Assembly (NCBI RefSeq): GCF_008935055.1
Contig: NZ_CP043028.1
Span: 881,501 to 945,500, forward strand
Direction of reading: 5' to 3'
Origin: Pseudobutyrivibrio xylanivorans
GTDB taxonomy: Bacteria > Bacillota > Clostridia > Lachnospirales > Lachnospiraceae
Length of the DNA stretch: 64,000 bases
Shown: positions 28,684 through 37,940 of the stretch, one piece after another
How positions within the stretch are numbered: the first letter of the stretch is position 1
How the letters are laid out: each line of letters starts with the position of its first letter
Translations under genes and position numbers: made by a program
Notes under the pieces: model-generated
Seen by the model: only the letters and a program-made list of their open reading frames with translations
Database searches by the model: none
Told to the model about the DNA's origin: nothing

Positions 28684-28785
28684 AGCTTCCCCCTTTAAAT
28701 CTAGATTTCCTTGTAAAGTATAGCAAATGACACCCTTAAATTCTACTTTTAGGGTCGTCTCAAATCTTAAAAAAATCTAAAAAAA

Positions 28786-28803
28786 GAGCGGCAAGCGCCG
28801 CTC
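28786..28803 (-). terminator. Intrinsic terminator of the kinase/P-loop/48-aa gene cluster
   Basis: GAGCGGC (28786-28792), loop AAGC, GCCGCTC (28797-28803), followed on the minus strand by a U-rich tract. It lies 22 bp past the stop of the 48-aa gene. Confidence 0.85.
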
Positions 28804-28825
28804 AAATTTATAACCACTTTCATAT

Positions 28826-28972
28826 TCAACATTTATATACAAACTTAATCATTTTCTTATTTTTTGTCTTTTCGTGTGTTGAATTCCAATCAAAAGGATA
28901 ACCGTCTTTTTCCCAAAAGTTATCACGTAAATATTGATGATACTTACATCTTCCAAGCGGTTCTTTATACAT
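28826..28972 (-). CDS. 48-aa small protein, unknown function
   Basis: A clean 49-codon frame (ATG at 28972, stop TGA at 28826) encoding a basic, aromatic-rich peptide: MYKEPLGRCKYHQYLRDNF, then WEKDGYPFDWNSTHEK and a Lys-rich tail ending KFVYKC. An AGGAGG lies at 28987-28992, 14 bases from the ATG, which is long; an in-frame stop just upstream rules out an earlier start. It follows the P-loop gene by 28 bp and sits immediately before a strong terminator, so it is probably the last gene of that transcript. No family recognised. Confidence 0.6.
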   Translation of the reverse strand: MYKEPLGRCKYHQYLRDNFWEKDGYPFDWNSTHEKTKNKKMIKFVYKC

Positions 28973-29000
28973 TTTTCTCTATGGCGCCTCCTTTCCGCAG

Positions 29001-29663
29001 CTACTGTAAAATCTTTAATAAAGTTTCAAATTCCTGTTCTTTCAATAAAAAAGGGTCTTCAATACATGGTATTGTATAGATATTGCATCCTAGAATTCGT
29101 CTATGACTATCGTTTTCTTTTCTATTTTGTATTGTCCTCGAACAATACAACACTTGATTTATTCGTGTATTATTTTTTATTTTTAATTCTACGAATTCAT
29201 AATACTCACTTTTACACCAGGGACTCAAAGGCCCTATTACGATCCTGTTATCACATCTTTCAAATATAGTCTGTGTCTGTTCATCGAGTTGTTTCATATC
29301 TATGATTATCCAAGCCTTCTTATCATCTATTAGCTGGTTTACCTCATCCAGATTGCTTGTCAAAATATAGTAAACACCCCCGTATTTATATGCTTTGTGC
29401 CCGTTCAACTTCGTCCCATTCAATCCTACTACGCTTAGAAGCTTGCTTTCATCACTCAGTTCTATGTAAATCACTTTTTTCTTCAATACTGAACTTATAA
29501 AGCTTGCCAAGCAAAGACAAAGATGTGTGACACCTGCCTTTGGACAAACACCTACTATACAAGTCTTTTTGTTTTGTCTCCCTCTATTATTACGTGATAA
29601 TAAAATCTTTATTGTTTTTAAAAATCGCCGAAAAACACTTCTCCTCATCCTTAGATAAACCAT
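29001..29663 (-). CDS. ParA/MinD-like protein with degenerate P loop
   Basis: 220 aa, basic N-terminus, then a P-loop-like strand-loop TCIVGVCPKAGVTHLCLCLA at about 34-53. The Walker A Lys-Thr is altered to VTH, a variant I associate with Tad-type accessory ATPases. Later strands VIYIELSDES and WIIIDMKQLD support the fold. It overlaps the kinase gene by 74 bp, so it is translationally coupled to it. Start at 29663 is uncertain because AAAGGA sits only 2 bases away; M6 is another option. Function unknown; context suggests it works with the kinase. Confidence 0.7.
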   Translation of the reverse strand: MVYLRMRRSVFRRFLKTIKILLSRNNRGRQNKKTCIVGVCPKAGVTHLCLCLASFISSVLKKKVIYIELSDESKLLSVVGLNGTKLNGHKAYKYGGVYYILTSNLDEVNQLIDDKKAWIIIDMKQLDEQTQTIFERCDNRIVIGPLSPWCKSEYYEFVELKIKNNTRINQVLYCSRTIQNRKENDSHRRILGCNIYTIPCIEDPFLLKEQEFETLLKILQ

Positions 29664-30888
29664 TTCCTTTAACTGTTGGGTACTTATATACTTTTTTCCC
29701 TATATCCTTTGCAAGCAGTACACTTGTTAACCTGTCAGAAAAATTCGTTACGACATACACGTTTTCATTTTTTATCCATTCTGGATAATCTTCAGCCATC
29801 TGCCAGGGTGCTCCGCCCATCACATATATAATCAAATCTGTGTCAACTGGCACATTTATATTCGTTCCACAGTCATAAATATACAAACCATCAGGAGGTC
29901 TAAAATGCTCTACGTTCTCTCCATATTCAGGAATTCCCCTAAAGCCTTCGTGGTATAAAACACCTCTATCCAATTTGGTATTTTTAAGATTTCTCCATAG
30001 ATTTAGTACTGTGTTTCTCTCTATATCCTTATAATAACAGTCGATTTTTCTCTTATTAAAAAATCTACACATGGATATGGCAATGCGGGTTGTACCCACT
30101 GCATGGGTTCCGCCAATCACCGCGATTTTTCTATCGAGATGCGTTTTTCCGATTCCGTCATAAACTCTGTCTCCCTGTAGATTTTCAAGCAGCCGCCTCA
30201 GTTCTGTAATAGACTGAATTCGTCTTTCTACATCAACTTCAGTTGCGCATTCTACAATTCGTTTAATCCTGAAATCATCTTTTGCATAACTATTAATTTG
30301 CATAAAACCAATAACTTTTCCAACGCCGTACACATCACAACGTTCATCCAAACAACGTCCCGATTGTTGCTCCGGTGCTGCCCAGTCTTTCGTTCCAACG
30401 GGCTTTGCCCTATCAGCCTCAGACTTTGCTATGGAAATGCCAAAATCGATAAGTTTTATTGTGTTCCGCTGCATAATACAATGTTCAGGCTTCATATCCC
30501 TGTAAAGCACAGGCTCACTTCCTGCTGTATGCAGCGTTTCAACAACCTTACATATCTCAATAGCAATCGCTATTAGCTTTTCTTTTGTTATTTTGGTTTT
30601 CAGCAAATACTCCCGTAGAGAAATTCCCTCTACATATTCCTCAACCAAATAAATCATTTCTTCTGTATCTTCTACTTCGTAAATGGTGGGTATTTGGGAT
30701 GATTTAATCCCTTGTAAAAGATGTGCTTCGGATAGGATGCTGTTCGCATCAGGATGGGCTCTGTGAATAGCCTTAAGAATCCTTAATGCTCCTATCTTTT
30801 TGTAATTGACAAGTATGACTGCCGTAGCTGCTGACTCGCGCAGTACCCGAATTACTTCGTACCTGTCATCAATACCTTTTGGTATCAA
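29590..30888 (-). CDS. Hanks-type Ser/Thr kinase fused to a ParA/MinD-like domain
   Basis: 432 aa with no membrane span. Kinase domain at about 1-240: the Gly-rich loop is degenerate (RVLRESAATAVILV), K39 and E54 are candidates for the ATP-site pair, the catalytic loop reads YRDMKPEH (129-136) instead of HRDLKPEN, DFG is intact (148-150) and APE follows (170-172). The catalytic Asp and Mg-binding DFG Asp are therefore kept but the catalytic-loop Asn is His. The C-terminal half (about 253-430) begins KIAVIGGTHAVGTTRIAI, a non-canonical P loop, then has ParA-like strands. Likely a signalling unit with the overlapping P-loop gene; activity cannot be judged from sequence. Confidence 0.8.
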   Translation of the reverse strand: MIPKGIDDRYEVIRVLRESAATAVILVNYKKIGALRILKAIHRAHPDANSILSEAHLLQGIKSSQIPTIYEVEDTEEMIYLVEEYVEGISLREYLLKTKITKEKLIAIAIEICKVVETLHTAGSEPVLYRDMKPEHCIMQRNTIKLIDFGISIAKSEADRAKPVGTKDWAAPEQQSGRCLDERCDVYGVGKVIGFMQINSYAKDDFRIKRIVECATEVDVERRIQSITELRRLLENLQGDRVYDGIGKTHLDRKIAVIGGTHAVGTTRIAISMCRFFNKRKIDCYYKDIERNTVLNLWRNLKNTKLDRGVLYHEGFRGIPEYGENVEHFRPPDGLYIYDCGTNINVPVDTDLIIYVMGGAPWQMAEDYPEWIKNENVYVVTNFSDRLTSVLLAKDIGKKVYKYPTVKGNGLSKDEEKCFSAIFKNNKDFIIT

Positions 30889-31138
30889 ATTACATCAGCT
30901 CCTTCCGTTTTGAAATATCGGAAAAAGCATCTCGCGGATAATTTTATATCACAGATAAAATTATATTGCAACCCCTATTTTGAAATTTATAATTTTTCTG
31001 TAATATTCTCTTAATAAAAATTTTATACATTTATCATCATTTTTTATAGTAAGTTTCCTTTACTTTCCGATATAATATATATATAATAATTCGAACAAGA
31101 CAAGCTACAGCATCTTTTTCGATTCGGGAGGTGATTTT

Positions 31139-31888
31139 ATGAAAATTGAAAAAATCAACGAGAACCAGATCAGATGCACTCTTTCAAGAGAAGATTTAAT
31201 TAGCCGTCACATCAAACTTTCAGAGCTAGCCTATGGCTCAGCAAAGGCCAGAGAGCTTTTTAGAGAGCTTATGGAGCAAGCTTCGTACCAATATGGTTTT
31301 GAAGCGGAAGATATTCCACTTATGATAGAGGCTATACCGCTTTCATCAGAATCCATCGTACTTTTAGTTACAAAAGTCGACAGTCCAGACGAGCTAGACA
31401 CTCGTTTTTCTCGATTCTCTGAGGACGATGACGATTATGATGATGACGATATGAATGTGACTGATGCTCCATCAAAGCCATTTAACGAGGCAGCAGCAGA
31501 TGACATTCTAAACATATTCAACAGTTTACTTCAAAAAGCAGAGGAAGCCATCAAGGCATCTCCTGAAAAGGCAGCTGCAAAAGGCTTGCCAGTTGATATC
31601 ACTAAGATGTTCGTTTTCGACAATCTCGAGGATGTCATAAAGCTTTCAGGAATCCTGGCTCCATTCTATACAGGAAAGAATTCTCTTTATAAGAGTCCAT
31701 TTGATGATAGATATTACTTAGTAGTGAGCAAATCCAAGGACAGTGTGGAAACCTACAATAAGGTCTGCAACATCCTCTCAGAGTACAGTGATCAACAGAA
31801 TTATGTAGTTGGTACTGATGCGTATATGTCTGAGCACTACGAGACAATGGTTCAAAATAACGCAATTCAAGAGCTTGCTCTTATATAA
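31139..31888 (+). CDS. mecA: Adaptor protein MecA
   Basis: 249 aa. The N-terminal targeting domain (MKIEKINENQIRCTLSREDL, AKARELFRELMEQA, YGFEAEDIPLMIEAIPL) and the C-terminal ClpC-binding domain (LEDVIKLSGIL, YYLVVSKSK, YNKVCNILSEYSDQQ) are separated by a very acidic linker with runs of Asp (about 95-120). MecA delivers substrates to ClpCP protease. GGGAGG precedes the ATG by seven bases. A TATAAT at 31071 lies upstream without a clear -35. Divergent from the kinase gene across a 250-bp AT-rich gap in which nothing else was found. Confidence 0.92.
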   Translation: MKIEKINENQIRCTLSREDLISRHIKLSELAYGSAKARELFRELMEQASYQYGFEAEDIPLMIEAIPLSSESIVLLVTKVDSPDELDTRFSRFSEDDDDYDDDDMNVTDAPSKPFNEAAADDILNIFNSLLQKAEEAIKASPEKAAAKGLPVDITKMFVFDNLEDVIKLSGILAPFYTGKNSLYKSPFDDRYYLVVSKSKDSVETYNKVCNILSEYSDQQNYVVGTDAYMSEHYETMVQNNAIQELALI

Positions 31889-31918
31889 AAAATGACCTGC
31901 GAAAGCAGGTCATTTTTT
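31887..31918 (+). terminator. Intrinsic terminator of mecA (bidirectional)
   Basis: AAAAAATGACCTGC (31887-31900), loop GAAA, GCAGGTCATTTTTT (31905-31918): 14 bp paired with a GNRA-type loop. It also serves the ferredoxin gene, whose stop is 25 bp beyond. Confidence 0.9.
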
Positions 31919-31942
31919 TAACCGAGTTTCTTCGAGAAACTA

Positions 31943-32113
31943 TTAGCCCTGTGAAATAGCACCTGTTGGGCAAACGCCAGCGCATGTACCACACTCAACA
32001 CAAGCTGTCTCATCGATCTGGAACTGTGAATCGCCCTGTGAGATTGCTCCTACTGGACACTCTGGCTCGCATGTTCCACAAGATACGCATGAATCAGAAA
32101 TTACATATGCCAT
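31943..32113 (-). CDS. 2[4Fe-4S] ferredoxin
   Basis: A 56-aa protein with two CxxCxxCxxxCP clusters: CVSCGTCEPECPVGA (from residue 9) and CVECGTCAGVCPTGA (from residue 38), each followed by ISQG, the internal duplication typical of clostridial ferredoxin. Low-potential electron carrier for hydrogenase, PFOR and Rnf-type chemistry. AGGAGG lies upstream of the ATG. Divergent from the DUF1858 gene; no gene in the 278-bp gap. Confidence 0.95.
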   Translation of the reverse strand: MAYVISDSCVSCGTCEPECPVGAISQGDSQFQIDETACVECGTCAGVCPTGAISQG

Positions 32114-32298
32114 AATTAAAATCCTCCTTAAACTCTTATTGATAATATTTTATCAATTTCATGTGATGAAATCATCATACACCTTAATTGTGTCCAAATC
32201 AAGAACAGAATTGTTTTTTTCAAAATACCTAGAAAATCAGGACTTACTGTGGTTTTTGGCTTCTAATCCATGTTGATTTATACTAACTTTAGTTCAAA

Positions 32299-32310
32299 TT
32301 GTGTACACAA
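32299..32310. promoter_or_regulatory. Perfect 12-bp palindrome upstream of DUF1858 gene
   Basis: TTGTGTACACAA, extended to 18 bp (AAATTGTGTACACAACTT) with one mismatched pair. It is 82 bp before the ATG at 32392, in the gap between divergent redox genes. Operator is inference; the protein that binds is unknown. Confidence 0.4.
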
Positions 32311-32391
32311 CTTAATTATCAGATATCATTGCTTATTATTACGAACCGTGTTATTATTTTTAAGAATTTTGTGAAAGGAAGGAATATAAAA

Positions 32392-32598
32392 ATGGCAAGA
32401 GTTTCAAAGTCAACAATGATTGGCGAGCTCCTTCAGATTGATGCTGATGTAGCTCCTATTTTACTTAATATCGGTATGCACTGCCTTGGATGCCCATCAT
32501 CACAGATGGAGACAATCGAGGAGGCAGCTATGGTACACGGTATTGATGCTGATGACCTCGTTGAAGAGATTAACACATTCTTAGATTCAAAAGCATAA
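32392..32598 (+). CDS. DUF1858 (hybrid-cluster-associated redox disulfide) protein
   Basis: 68 aa when started at the ATG at 32392 (AAGGAAGGA seven bases upstream); the frame extending to 32299 lacks a ribosome site. The domain is recognised from STMIGELLQIDADVAPILL and GMHCLGCPSSQMETIEEA, with the conserved CxxC pair that gives the family its proposed redox-disulfide role. Stand-alone copies occur widely in anaerobes; function unproven. Confidence 0.85.
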   Translation: MARVSKSTMIGELLQIDADVAPILLNIGMHCLGCPSSQMETIEEAAMVHGIDADDLVEEINTFLDSKA

Positions 32599-32628
32599 AA
32601 AATGGCCTGCCTATGCAGGCCATTTTTT
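32597..32628. terminator. Bidirectional terminator between DUF1858 gene and dnaB
   Basis: AAAAAATGGCCTGC (32597-32610), loop CTAT, GCAGGCCATTTTTT (32615-32628). Stops of the two convergent genes flank it directly, so it serves both. Confidence 0.9.
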
Positions 32629-32629
32629 C

Positions 32630-33979
32630 TTATTCTTCTCTATTCGAGTACTGACTTCTATCTCTATTAGCAAATCTTGTGTATTCAGGAAGCCATGTAA
32701 GCTCGATGGTACCAATAGGACCATTACGCTGCTTGGCAACAATGATTTCTGATACACCCTTCATTTCCGAATCATGATTATAATAATCATCACGGTATAT
32801 GAACATTACCACGTCTGCATCCTGCTCGATGGCTCCAGACTCACGCAAGTCAGACATCATAGGACGATGATCAGGTCTCTGCTCAACAGCTCGAGAAAGC
32901 TGTGACAGTGCAATAACTGGTACATTAAGCTCACGGGCCAAGCCCTTTAACGAACGTGAAATCTCCGAAATCTCCTGCTGTCTACTCTCTGACTTACCAT
33001 TTCCAGACATAAGCTGTAGGTAGTCAATGATGATAATGGATAATCCCATTTCCATCTTGAATTTTCGACATTTACTCCTAAGCTCGCCTATTGATATACC
33101 TGGTGTATCATCGATAATAAGCTTTGAATTACCAATCTTTCCAGCACCTTCAATAAGGTTTTCCCAATCTGCCTCCTGAAGGTTACCTGTACGGAGCTTC
33201 TGCGCGTCTACTCTGGATTCCAGTGCAAACATACGGTTAACCAGCTGCTCCTTTGACATTTCCAGTGAGAATATTGCAGCACACAAATGCTCATGGATAG
33301 TAATGTGCTGTGCCAGGTTCAATACAAATGCTGTCTTACCCATTGAAGGACGAGCCGCAATCAATATAAGATCCGATGGTTGCAAGCCGGCAGTCTGTCT
33401 GTCCAAATCAATAAATCCAGTTGGTATTCCTGTAACAACACCCTTCTGCTTTGAAGCCTGCTCAATCTTTGCAATGGCATTCATTACAACCTGCTTGATT
33501 GGGACATAGTCTGTATTTCCTCTGTTCTGAACCAATGAGAAAATATCTCTCTCAGTCTGATTCAAAATAGAATCCACTTCTTCAGCGCCCTCAAAGCACA
33601 TATTTTCAATATTTTGATTTACCTTGATAATGTTTCTAAGTATTGCCTTATCTTTAACGATATTGGCGTAATTCTTAGCATTTACTGTTGTTGGCACATT
33701 GAGGATAAGCTGCTGAATATACTCAATTGATGCCACTTCTGGAGAAACACCCTTTTCCTTAAGCTTGTTCTGAAGTGTAACCTCATCTACAGCTACGTTT
33801 GCATTGAACAGCTCTACTATGGCCTCAAAAATAATTCCATTCTGTTGATGATAAAAATCATCCTTTATTAGGATTTCCGAGCATTCGATAATTGTATCTC
33901 TATCAACAATCATTGAACCGATTACCGACTGCTCAGCCTCCAAGGAATTGGGCATCTGTCTGCGTATTACGTCATCCAT
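32630..33979 (-). CDS. dnaB: Replicative DNA helicase DnaB
   Basis: 449-aa hexameric 5'-3' helicase. N-terminal domain starts MPNSLEAEQSVIGSMI; RecA-like domain has Walker A ARPSMGKTAF near residue 210, Walker B IIIIDYLQLMSG, and the arginine-finger region LARELNVPVIALSQLSR. No intein. It follows rplI, the common rplI-dnaB arrangement, with a 14-bp gap. Confidence 0.97.
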   Translation of the reverse strand: MDDVIRRQMPNSLEAEQSVIGSMIVDRDTIIECSEILIKDDFYHQQNGIIFEAIVELFNANVAVDEVTLQNKLKEKGVSPEVASIEYIQQLILNVPTTVNAKNYANIVKDKAILRNIIKVNQNIENMCFEGAEEVDSILNQTERDIFSLVQNRGNTDYVPIKQVVMNAIAKIEQASKQKGVVTGIPTGFIDLDRQTAGLQPSDLILIAARPSMGKTAFVLNLAQHITIHEHLCAAIFSLEMSKEQLVNRMFALESRVDAQKLRTGNLQEADWENLIEGAGKIGNSKLIIDDTPGISIGELRSKCRKFKMEMGLSIIIIDYLQLMSGNGKSESRQQEISEISRSLKGLARELNVPVIALSQLSRAVEQRPDHRPMMSDLRESGAIEQDADVVMFIYRDDYYNHDSEMKGVSEIIVAKQRNGPIGTIELTWLPEYTRFANRDRSQYSNREE

Positions 33980-33993
33980 AAGTAATTATTCCC

Positions 33994-34443
33994 CTATTTT
34001 CCCTCACTAACGTGAACTCTAAGTGTAGCTGTAACCTTTGGGTGAAGCTTAACCTTTACCTCATAGGTACCAAGTGCTCTGATTGGATCTTCTAATACAA
34101 TCTTTTTCTTGTCAATTTCCTTGCCGTACTGCTTCTTTGCAGCTTCAGCAATTTCCTTTGTTGAAACTGAACCGAAAGTTCTTCCACCTTCGCCGGTCTT
34201 AATTGTAGTCTCAACCTTCCACTCTTCGATTTCGTTGCCAAATGCAACGGCTGCCTCGTAATTTTCCTGCGCAACCTTTTCATCGTGCTTATTTTGGAGC
34301 TTTAAATCATTGAGAGCTGCATTTGTAGCCTCTACACCAAGCTTTTTCTTAAAGAGCATGTTGCGTGCGTAGCCTTCGCTAACTTCAACAACCTCTCCCT
34401 TCTTTCCAAGTGATTTTACATCCTGAAGTAATATTACCTTCAT
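33994..34443 (-). CDS. rplI: Ribosomal protein L9
   Basis: 149 aa. N-terminal 23S-binding domain [20 protein letters not shown] and [16 protein letters not shown], long connecting helix, and a C-terminal domain with [17 protein letters not shown]. The ATG overlaps the gdpP stop by 4 bp, so it is coupled to gdpP. Confidence 0.96.
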   Translation of the reverse strand: MKVILLQDVKSLGKKGEVVEVSEGYARNMLFKKKLGVEATNAALNDLKLQNKHDEKVAQENYEAAVAFGNEIEEWKVETTIKTGEGGRTFGSVSTKEIAEAAKKQYGKEIDKKKIVLEDPIRALGTYEVKVKLHPKVTATLRVHVSEGK

Positions 34444-36497
34444 AGTCTGATTTCTCCTTCTTCTAGCATTTTATCAATAGTCTCTTCCAAATCCTTATGC
34501 ACTTCTTCAAGAGTTCTGTTTTGAATCTGTGCACCGGCGATATTAACATGTCCACCGCCTCCAAGGCGTATCATTATGCTCTGAACATCGATTTCATCGA
34601 TTGAACGAGAGCTAATGTAAATCTTGTCCATAAACTTTGTAAGAACAAAGGACGCCTTTATTCCTACAATATTGAGAAGTTCATTTGCAGCCTGAGCTCC
34701 AATGACTGTTGGTGATTCAAGCTGTCCATCTGGCTCGCACTCTGAAATTGCGAATGCTCCTCGATAAGTCTTAGCATTTCTCACCACCTCAGCTCTAGCC
34801 TTATAGGTCTCCATGTTTTCACGAAGCATCTTACGAACTCGTGTAACCTCTGCACCGTTTCTTCTAAGAAATGCCGCAGCTTCAAAAGTTCTGACACCAG
34901 TCTTTGTCATGAAGTTGTTGGTATCAATAAGGATACCAGCGTATATAGCATCTGCTTCTGTAGAATTAATATTAATCTTTTCAGCAAAATACTGAAGAAC
35001 TTCTGCAATCATCTCACAGGCTGATGATGCATAAGGCTCAATGTAGGAAAGAATTGGGTTTTCAATAATTTCCTCAACCTGACGATGATGATCAATTACG
35101 ACAATGTTTTTATTCTTATATAAGAGTGCAGGACACTCAACATAGCTTGGTCGGTTTGTATCAACAACCATGATAAGTGTATTGTCGTTACAAAGATTAA
35201 TTGCCTGCTCACTTGTGATGAACATATCATCAGGATATTCATCCTTTTCTGTGAAACTTTCAACAACTGGCCTCATGGAGCTTGTAATTGTGTCGATAAC
35301 GATATTTACTGGCTTTCCAATTTCACGTCCTGCACAAAATACACCAACTGATGTACCTATACAATCTGCATCTGAAAGATTGTGTCCCATAACGATTATT
35401 CTGTCTCGGGACTCCATAATCTCACGAAGAGCCTGTGCTTTTACACGGGCCTTTACACGAGTGGTTCTCTCAACTTCCTTGCCATGTGTTCCGTAATAAG
35501 AAACGTTCTGCCCATTTTTTACAACAACCTGGCAACCGCCACGTGCAAGAGCAAGATCGATAGCCATGTGGGCATACTGCGCTTTCTGTGCGTAACTGTC
35601 ACTTCCAAGACCTACACCAATGCTGACTGTAATGTCTCTGTCGTTGCCCATTTTTATAGTAGTAATATCCTCTACAATAGAGAATTTATCTTTCTCAAAA
35701 GCATCCAGATATTTCCTTTGGAAAGCTATTAAATACTTATCCTTCTCGAGACGGCGAACTATTGCATCACCTTCTCCAAAATACTTGTTAATCTTTCGAT
35801 CTAAAAGTGCCAATAGCATTGAGCGCTTTGCATTTTCAACCTGCTCAAACACTTCATCATAATTATCAATATAAAGTAATGCCATGACCATAGCCTGGTC
35901 ATTAATCTTTGCCTTTGTTTCCTGAACATCAGTCTCGTCAAAGAGAATAATTGCAACAAGTCCATCTGCACTTCCATCAAGGCTAGCAATCATTCTGCTA
36001 CCTGAAAGTGGTTCTGTCATATCAAGACGTTGAAGGCTTGCAAGATATTTTCTTTCATTATACTCAATGTGAATATCAAAGCTGTCATCCTTGGCATGGT
36101 CGATACCCTCTCGAGTAATTTCTGGGAAAATTGTAGTAATTGATTTGTTGTAAGTCTTATTTTTCTCAACAAGCTTTCTAAACTCCTCGTTCATCCACAT
36201 GATTCGTCCTGTGGAATCCAAAAGTACATAAGGAAGTCTGAAATTCTTAATCAATTCCTTCTGCACAGTGCCATAATGTACTGCATATTCAATTATTGTG
36301 TTTTTAAATGCTTTGAGATTTGCTCTGTAATAGATATAAGCGACTATCCCGTAAATAAGCACAAAAATAGTCATCACTCCGGCAATTCGGGTGTTTACAA
36401 AGCCAACGACGATACATCCTATTAAAAATATAATTAGCATGTATAGAGGGAATCTTAGATATCTCTTCAACCGATTCCTATATTTTAATGCTTCCAT
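34440..36497 (-). CDS. gdpP: Cyclic-di-AMP phosphodiesterase GdpP
   Basis: 685 aa. Two N-terminal spans (about 15-55), a PAS domain ([19 protein letters not shown]), a degenerate GGDEF domain (about 170-300, no GGDEF motif: [11 protein letters not shown] region) and a DHH/DHHA1 catalytic part with [16 protein letters not shown] and [10 protein letters not shown], then [12 protein letters not shown]. GdpP hydrolyses c-di-AMP at the membrane. Order gdpP-rplI-dnaB is the usual Firmicute arrangement. Confidence 0.95.
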   Translation of the reverse strand: MEALKYRNRLKRYLRFPLYMLIIFLIGCIVVGFVNTRIAGVMTIFVLIYGIVAYIYYRANLKAFKNTIIEYAVHYGTVQKELIKNFRLPYVLLDSTGRIMWMNEEFRKLVEKNKTYNKSITTIFPEITREGIDHAKDDSFDIHIEYNERKYLASLQRLDMTEPLSGSRMIASLDGSADGLVAIILFDETDVQETKAKINDQAMVMALLYIDNYDEVFEQVENAKRSMLLALLDRKINKYFGEGDAIVRRLEKDKYLIAFQRKYLDAFEKDKFSIVEDITTIKMGNDRDITVSIGVGLGSDSYAQKAQYAHMAIDLALARGGCQVVVKNGQNVSYYGTHGKEVERTTRVKARVKAQALREIMESRDRIIVMGHNLSDADCIGTSVGVFCAGREIGKPVNIVIDTITSSMRPVVESFTEKDEYPDDMFITSEQAINLCNDNTLIMVVDTNRPSYVECPALLYKNKNIVVIDHHRQVEEIIENPILSYIEPYASSACEMIAEVLQYFAEKININSTEADAIYAGILIDTNNFMTKTGVRTFEAAAFLRRNGAEVTRVRKMLRENMETYKARAEVVRNAKTYRGAFAISECEPDGQLESPTVIGAQAANELLNIVGIKASFVLTKFMDKIYISSRSIDEIDVQSIMIRLGGGGHVNIAGAQIQNRTLEEVHKDLEETIDKMLEEGEIRL

Positions 36498-36615
36498 ATG
36501 AAAATTCTCCCGATTTCAAAAAATCATCCTTTGGACAATATTATATCACAACACCTCTTGATATATGCTATTTATTCTTGAAGTATAGGCTATTTGTTCA
36601 ATTATCTTTGATCCA

Positions 36616-36625
36616 AATTGTGCAC
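36616..36625 (+). promoter_or_regulatory. Half-site AATTGTGCAC upstream of msmX-type gene
   Basis: AATTGTGCAC occurs here and is also the left arm of the perfect palindrome at 47011-47031 before the sugar-binding-protein gene. Only one arm is present here. Possible common regulator; weak evidence. Confidence 0.3.
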
Positions 36626-36684
36626 TTCTGCCAATGGGTTGGTAAAATAACGAAAGCTTTTTGTATTTTTTGGTTATTCTAACA

Positions 36685-36713
36685 TTGTTCACAATTTCTT
36701 CATTTTCTATAAT
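36685..36713 (+). promoter_or_regulatory. Sigma-A promoter of the ABC ATPase gene with overlapping palindrome
   Basis: TTGTTC (36685-36690), 17-nt spacer, TATAAT (36708-36713). The -35 is embedded in ATTGT-TC-ACAAT (36684-36695), a 5+2+5 inverted repeat that could be an operator. Leader about 50 nt; AGAGAGGA ribosome site before the ATG. Confidence 0.65.
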
Positions 36714-36771
36714 CGTTATTAGTTAAGGGGTGACCCGAATTTTTACAAAATAAAAGAGAGGATATTTTATT

Positions 36772-37878
36772 ATGGCAGACATTGTATTAAAAGACATTAA
36801 CAAGAAATACCCAAACGGTTTCCACGCTGTAAAGGATTTCAATCTTGACATTAAGGACAAGGAGTTCATCATCTTCGTAGGTCCTTCAGGTTGTGGTAAG
36901 TCTACAACACTTCGTATGATCGCTGGTCTTGAGGAGATTTCTTCTGGTGAGCTTCTCATCGATGGAAAGCTTATGAACGACGTAGAGCCAAAGGACAGAG
37001 ATATCGCAATGGTATTCCAGAACTACGCTCTTTATCCACATATGACAGTTTACGATAACATGGCATTCGGACTTAAGCTCCGCAAGGTACCAAAGGACGA
37101 AATCGATAAGAAGGTTCGTGAGGCAGCTAGAATCCTTGACCTTGAGAAGCTTCTTGACAGAAAGCCAAAGGCTCTTTCAGGTGGTCAGAGACAGCGTGTT
37201 GCTATGGGTCGTGCAATCGTTCGTAATCCTAAGGTATTCCTTATGGATGAGCCTCTTTCAAACCTTGATGCAAAGCTTCGTGTTCAGATGAGAACAGAGA
37301 TTTCTAAGCTTCATGATTCACTTGGAGCTACAATGATTTACGTTACACACGATCAGACAGAGGCTATGACACTTGGTACAAGAATCGTTGTTATGAAGGA
37401 CGGTGTTGTTCAGCAGATCGATACACCAGCTAACCTTTACCAGAAGCCTTGCAACCTCTTCGTTGCTGGATTCATTGGATCACCACAGATGAACTTCCTT
37501 GAGGGAACACTTAATGCTGATTGCACAGCTATCCAGGTTAACGGTGCAAGCCTTCAGGTTCCACCTGCAAAGGCAAAGACTCTTTCAGAGAAGAACTACG
37601 GTGGAAAGACAGTTATCCTTGGTATCCGTCCAGAGGATATTCACGATTCACAGATTTTCGTTGATACACAGGCTTCTTCAGTTATCGAGGCTAAGATTTC
37701 TGTATACGAGCTTCTTGGTGCAGAGGTTTACTTATACTTTGATTATGCTGGTACACAGGTTACAGCAAGAGTTGACCCACGTACAACAGCTAGAGGTGGC
37801 GACACAGTTAAGTTTGCTCTTGATATGGAGAAGGCTCATTTCTTCGATAAGGATACAGAGCTTACAATTGCAAACTAA
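36772..37878 (+). CDS. msmX: MsmX/UgpC-type sugar ABC transporter ATPase
   Basis: 368 aa. Walker A GPSGCGKSTTLRMIAGL near residue 38, Q loop VFQNYALYPHMTV, signature ALSGGQRQRVAMGRAIVR, Walker B VFLMDEPLSNLDAKL, H loop VTHDQTEAM and a C-terminal MalK-type regulatory domain (LGIRPEDI). In Firmicutes one such ATPase energises several carbohydrate-uptake permease pairs that lack their own. The galactoside operon at 43.8-47.0 kb has no ATPase, so this is its likely partner. Codon use is strikingly uniform (GGT, CTT, AAG), as in highly expressed genes. Confidence 0.93.
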   Translation: MADIVLKDINKKYPNGFHAVKDFNLDIKDKEFIIFVGPSGCGKSTTLRMIAGLEEISSGELLIDGKLMNDVEPKDRDIAMVFQNYALYPHMTVYDNMAFGLKLRKVPKDEIDKKVREAARILDLEKLLDRKPKALSGGQRQRVAMGRAIVRNPKVFLMDEPLSNLDAKLRVQMRTEISKLHDSLGATMIYVTHDQTEAMTLGTRIVVMKDGVVQQIDTPANLYQKPCNLFVAGFIGSPQMNFLEGTLNADCTAIQVNGASLQVPPAKAKTLSEKNYGGKTVILGIRPEDIHDSQIFVDTQASSVIEAKISVYELLGAEVYLYFDYAGTQVTARVDPRTTARGGDTVKFALDMEKAHFFDKDTELTIAN

Positions 37879-37908
37879 TTGCAAACCTGTAATTATTGAT
37901 TTAAGATG

Positions 37909-37940
37909 GAGGTATCTTTTTGAAAGGTACCTCTTTTTTT
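37909..37940 (+). terminator. Intrinsic terminator that contains the SD and TTG start of the next gene
   Basis: 11-bp stem: 37909-37919 pairs with 37923-37933 (one G-U pair), loop TTG (37920-37922), followed by seven T (37934-37940). GGAGG (37908-37912) is in the 5' arm and the loop TTG is the start codon suggested for the next gene. Confidence 0.8.

Noticed and set aside
31050..31073. Sigma-28 type promoter before mecA (TCCGATAT with TAAG upstream)
   Set aside because: The spacing to TAAG is 12 rather than 15 nt and the proper 15-nt position reads TAGT; TATAAT at 31071 overlaps and is a simpler reading.
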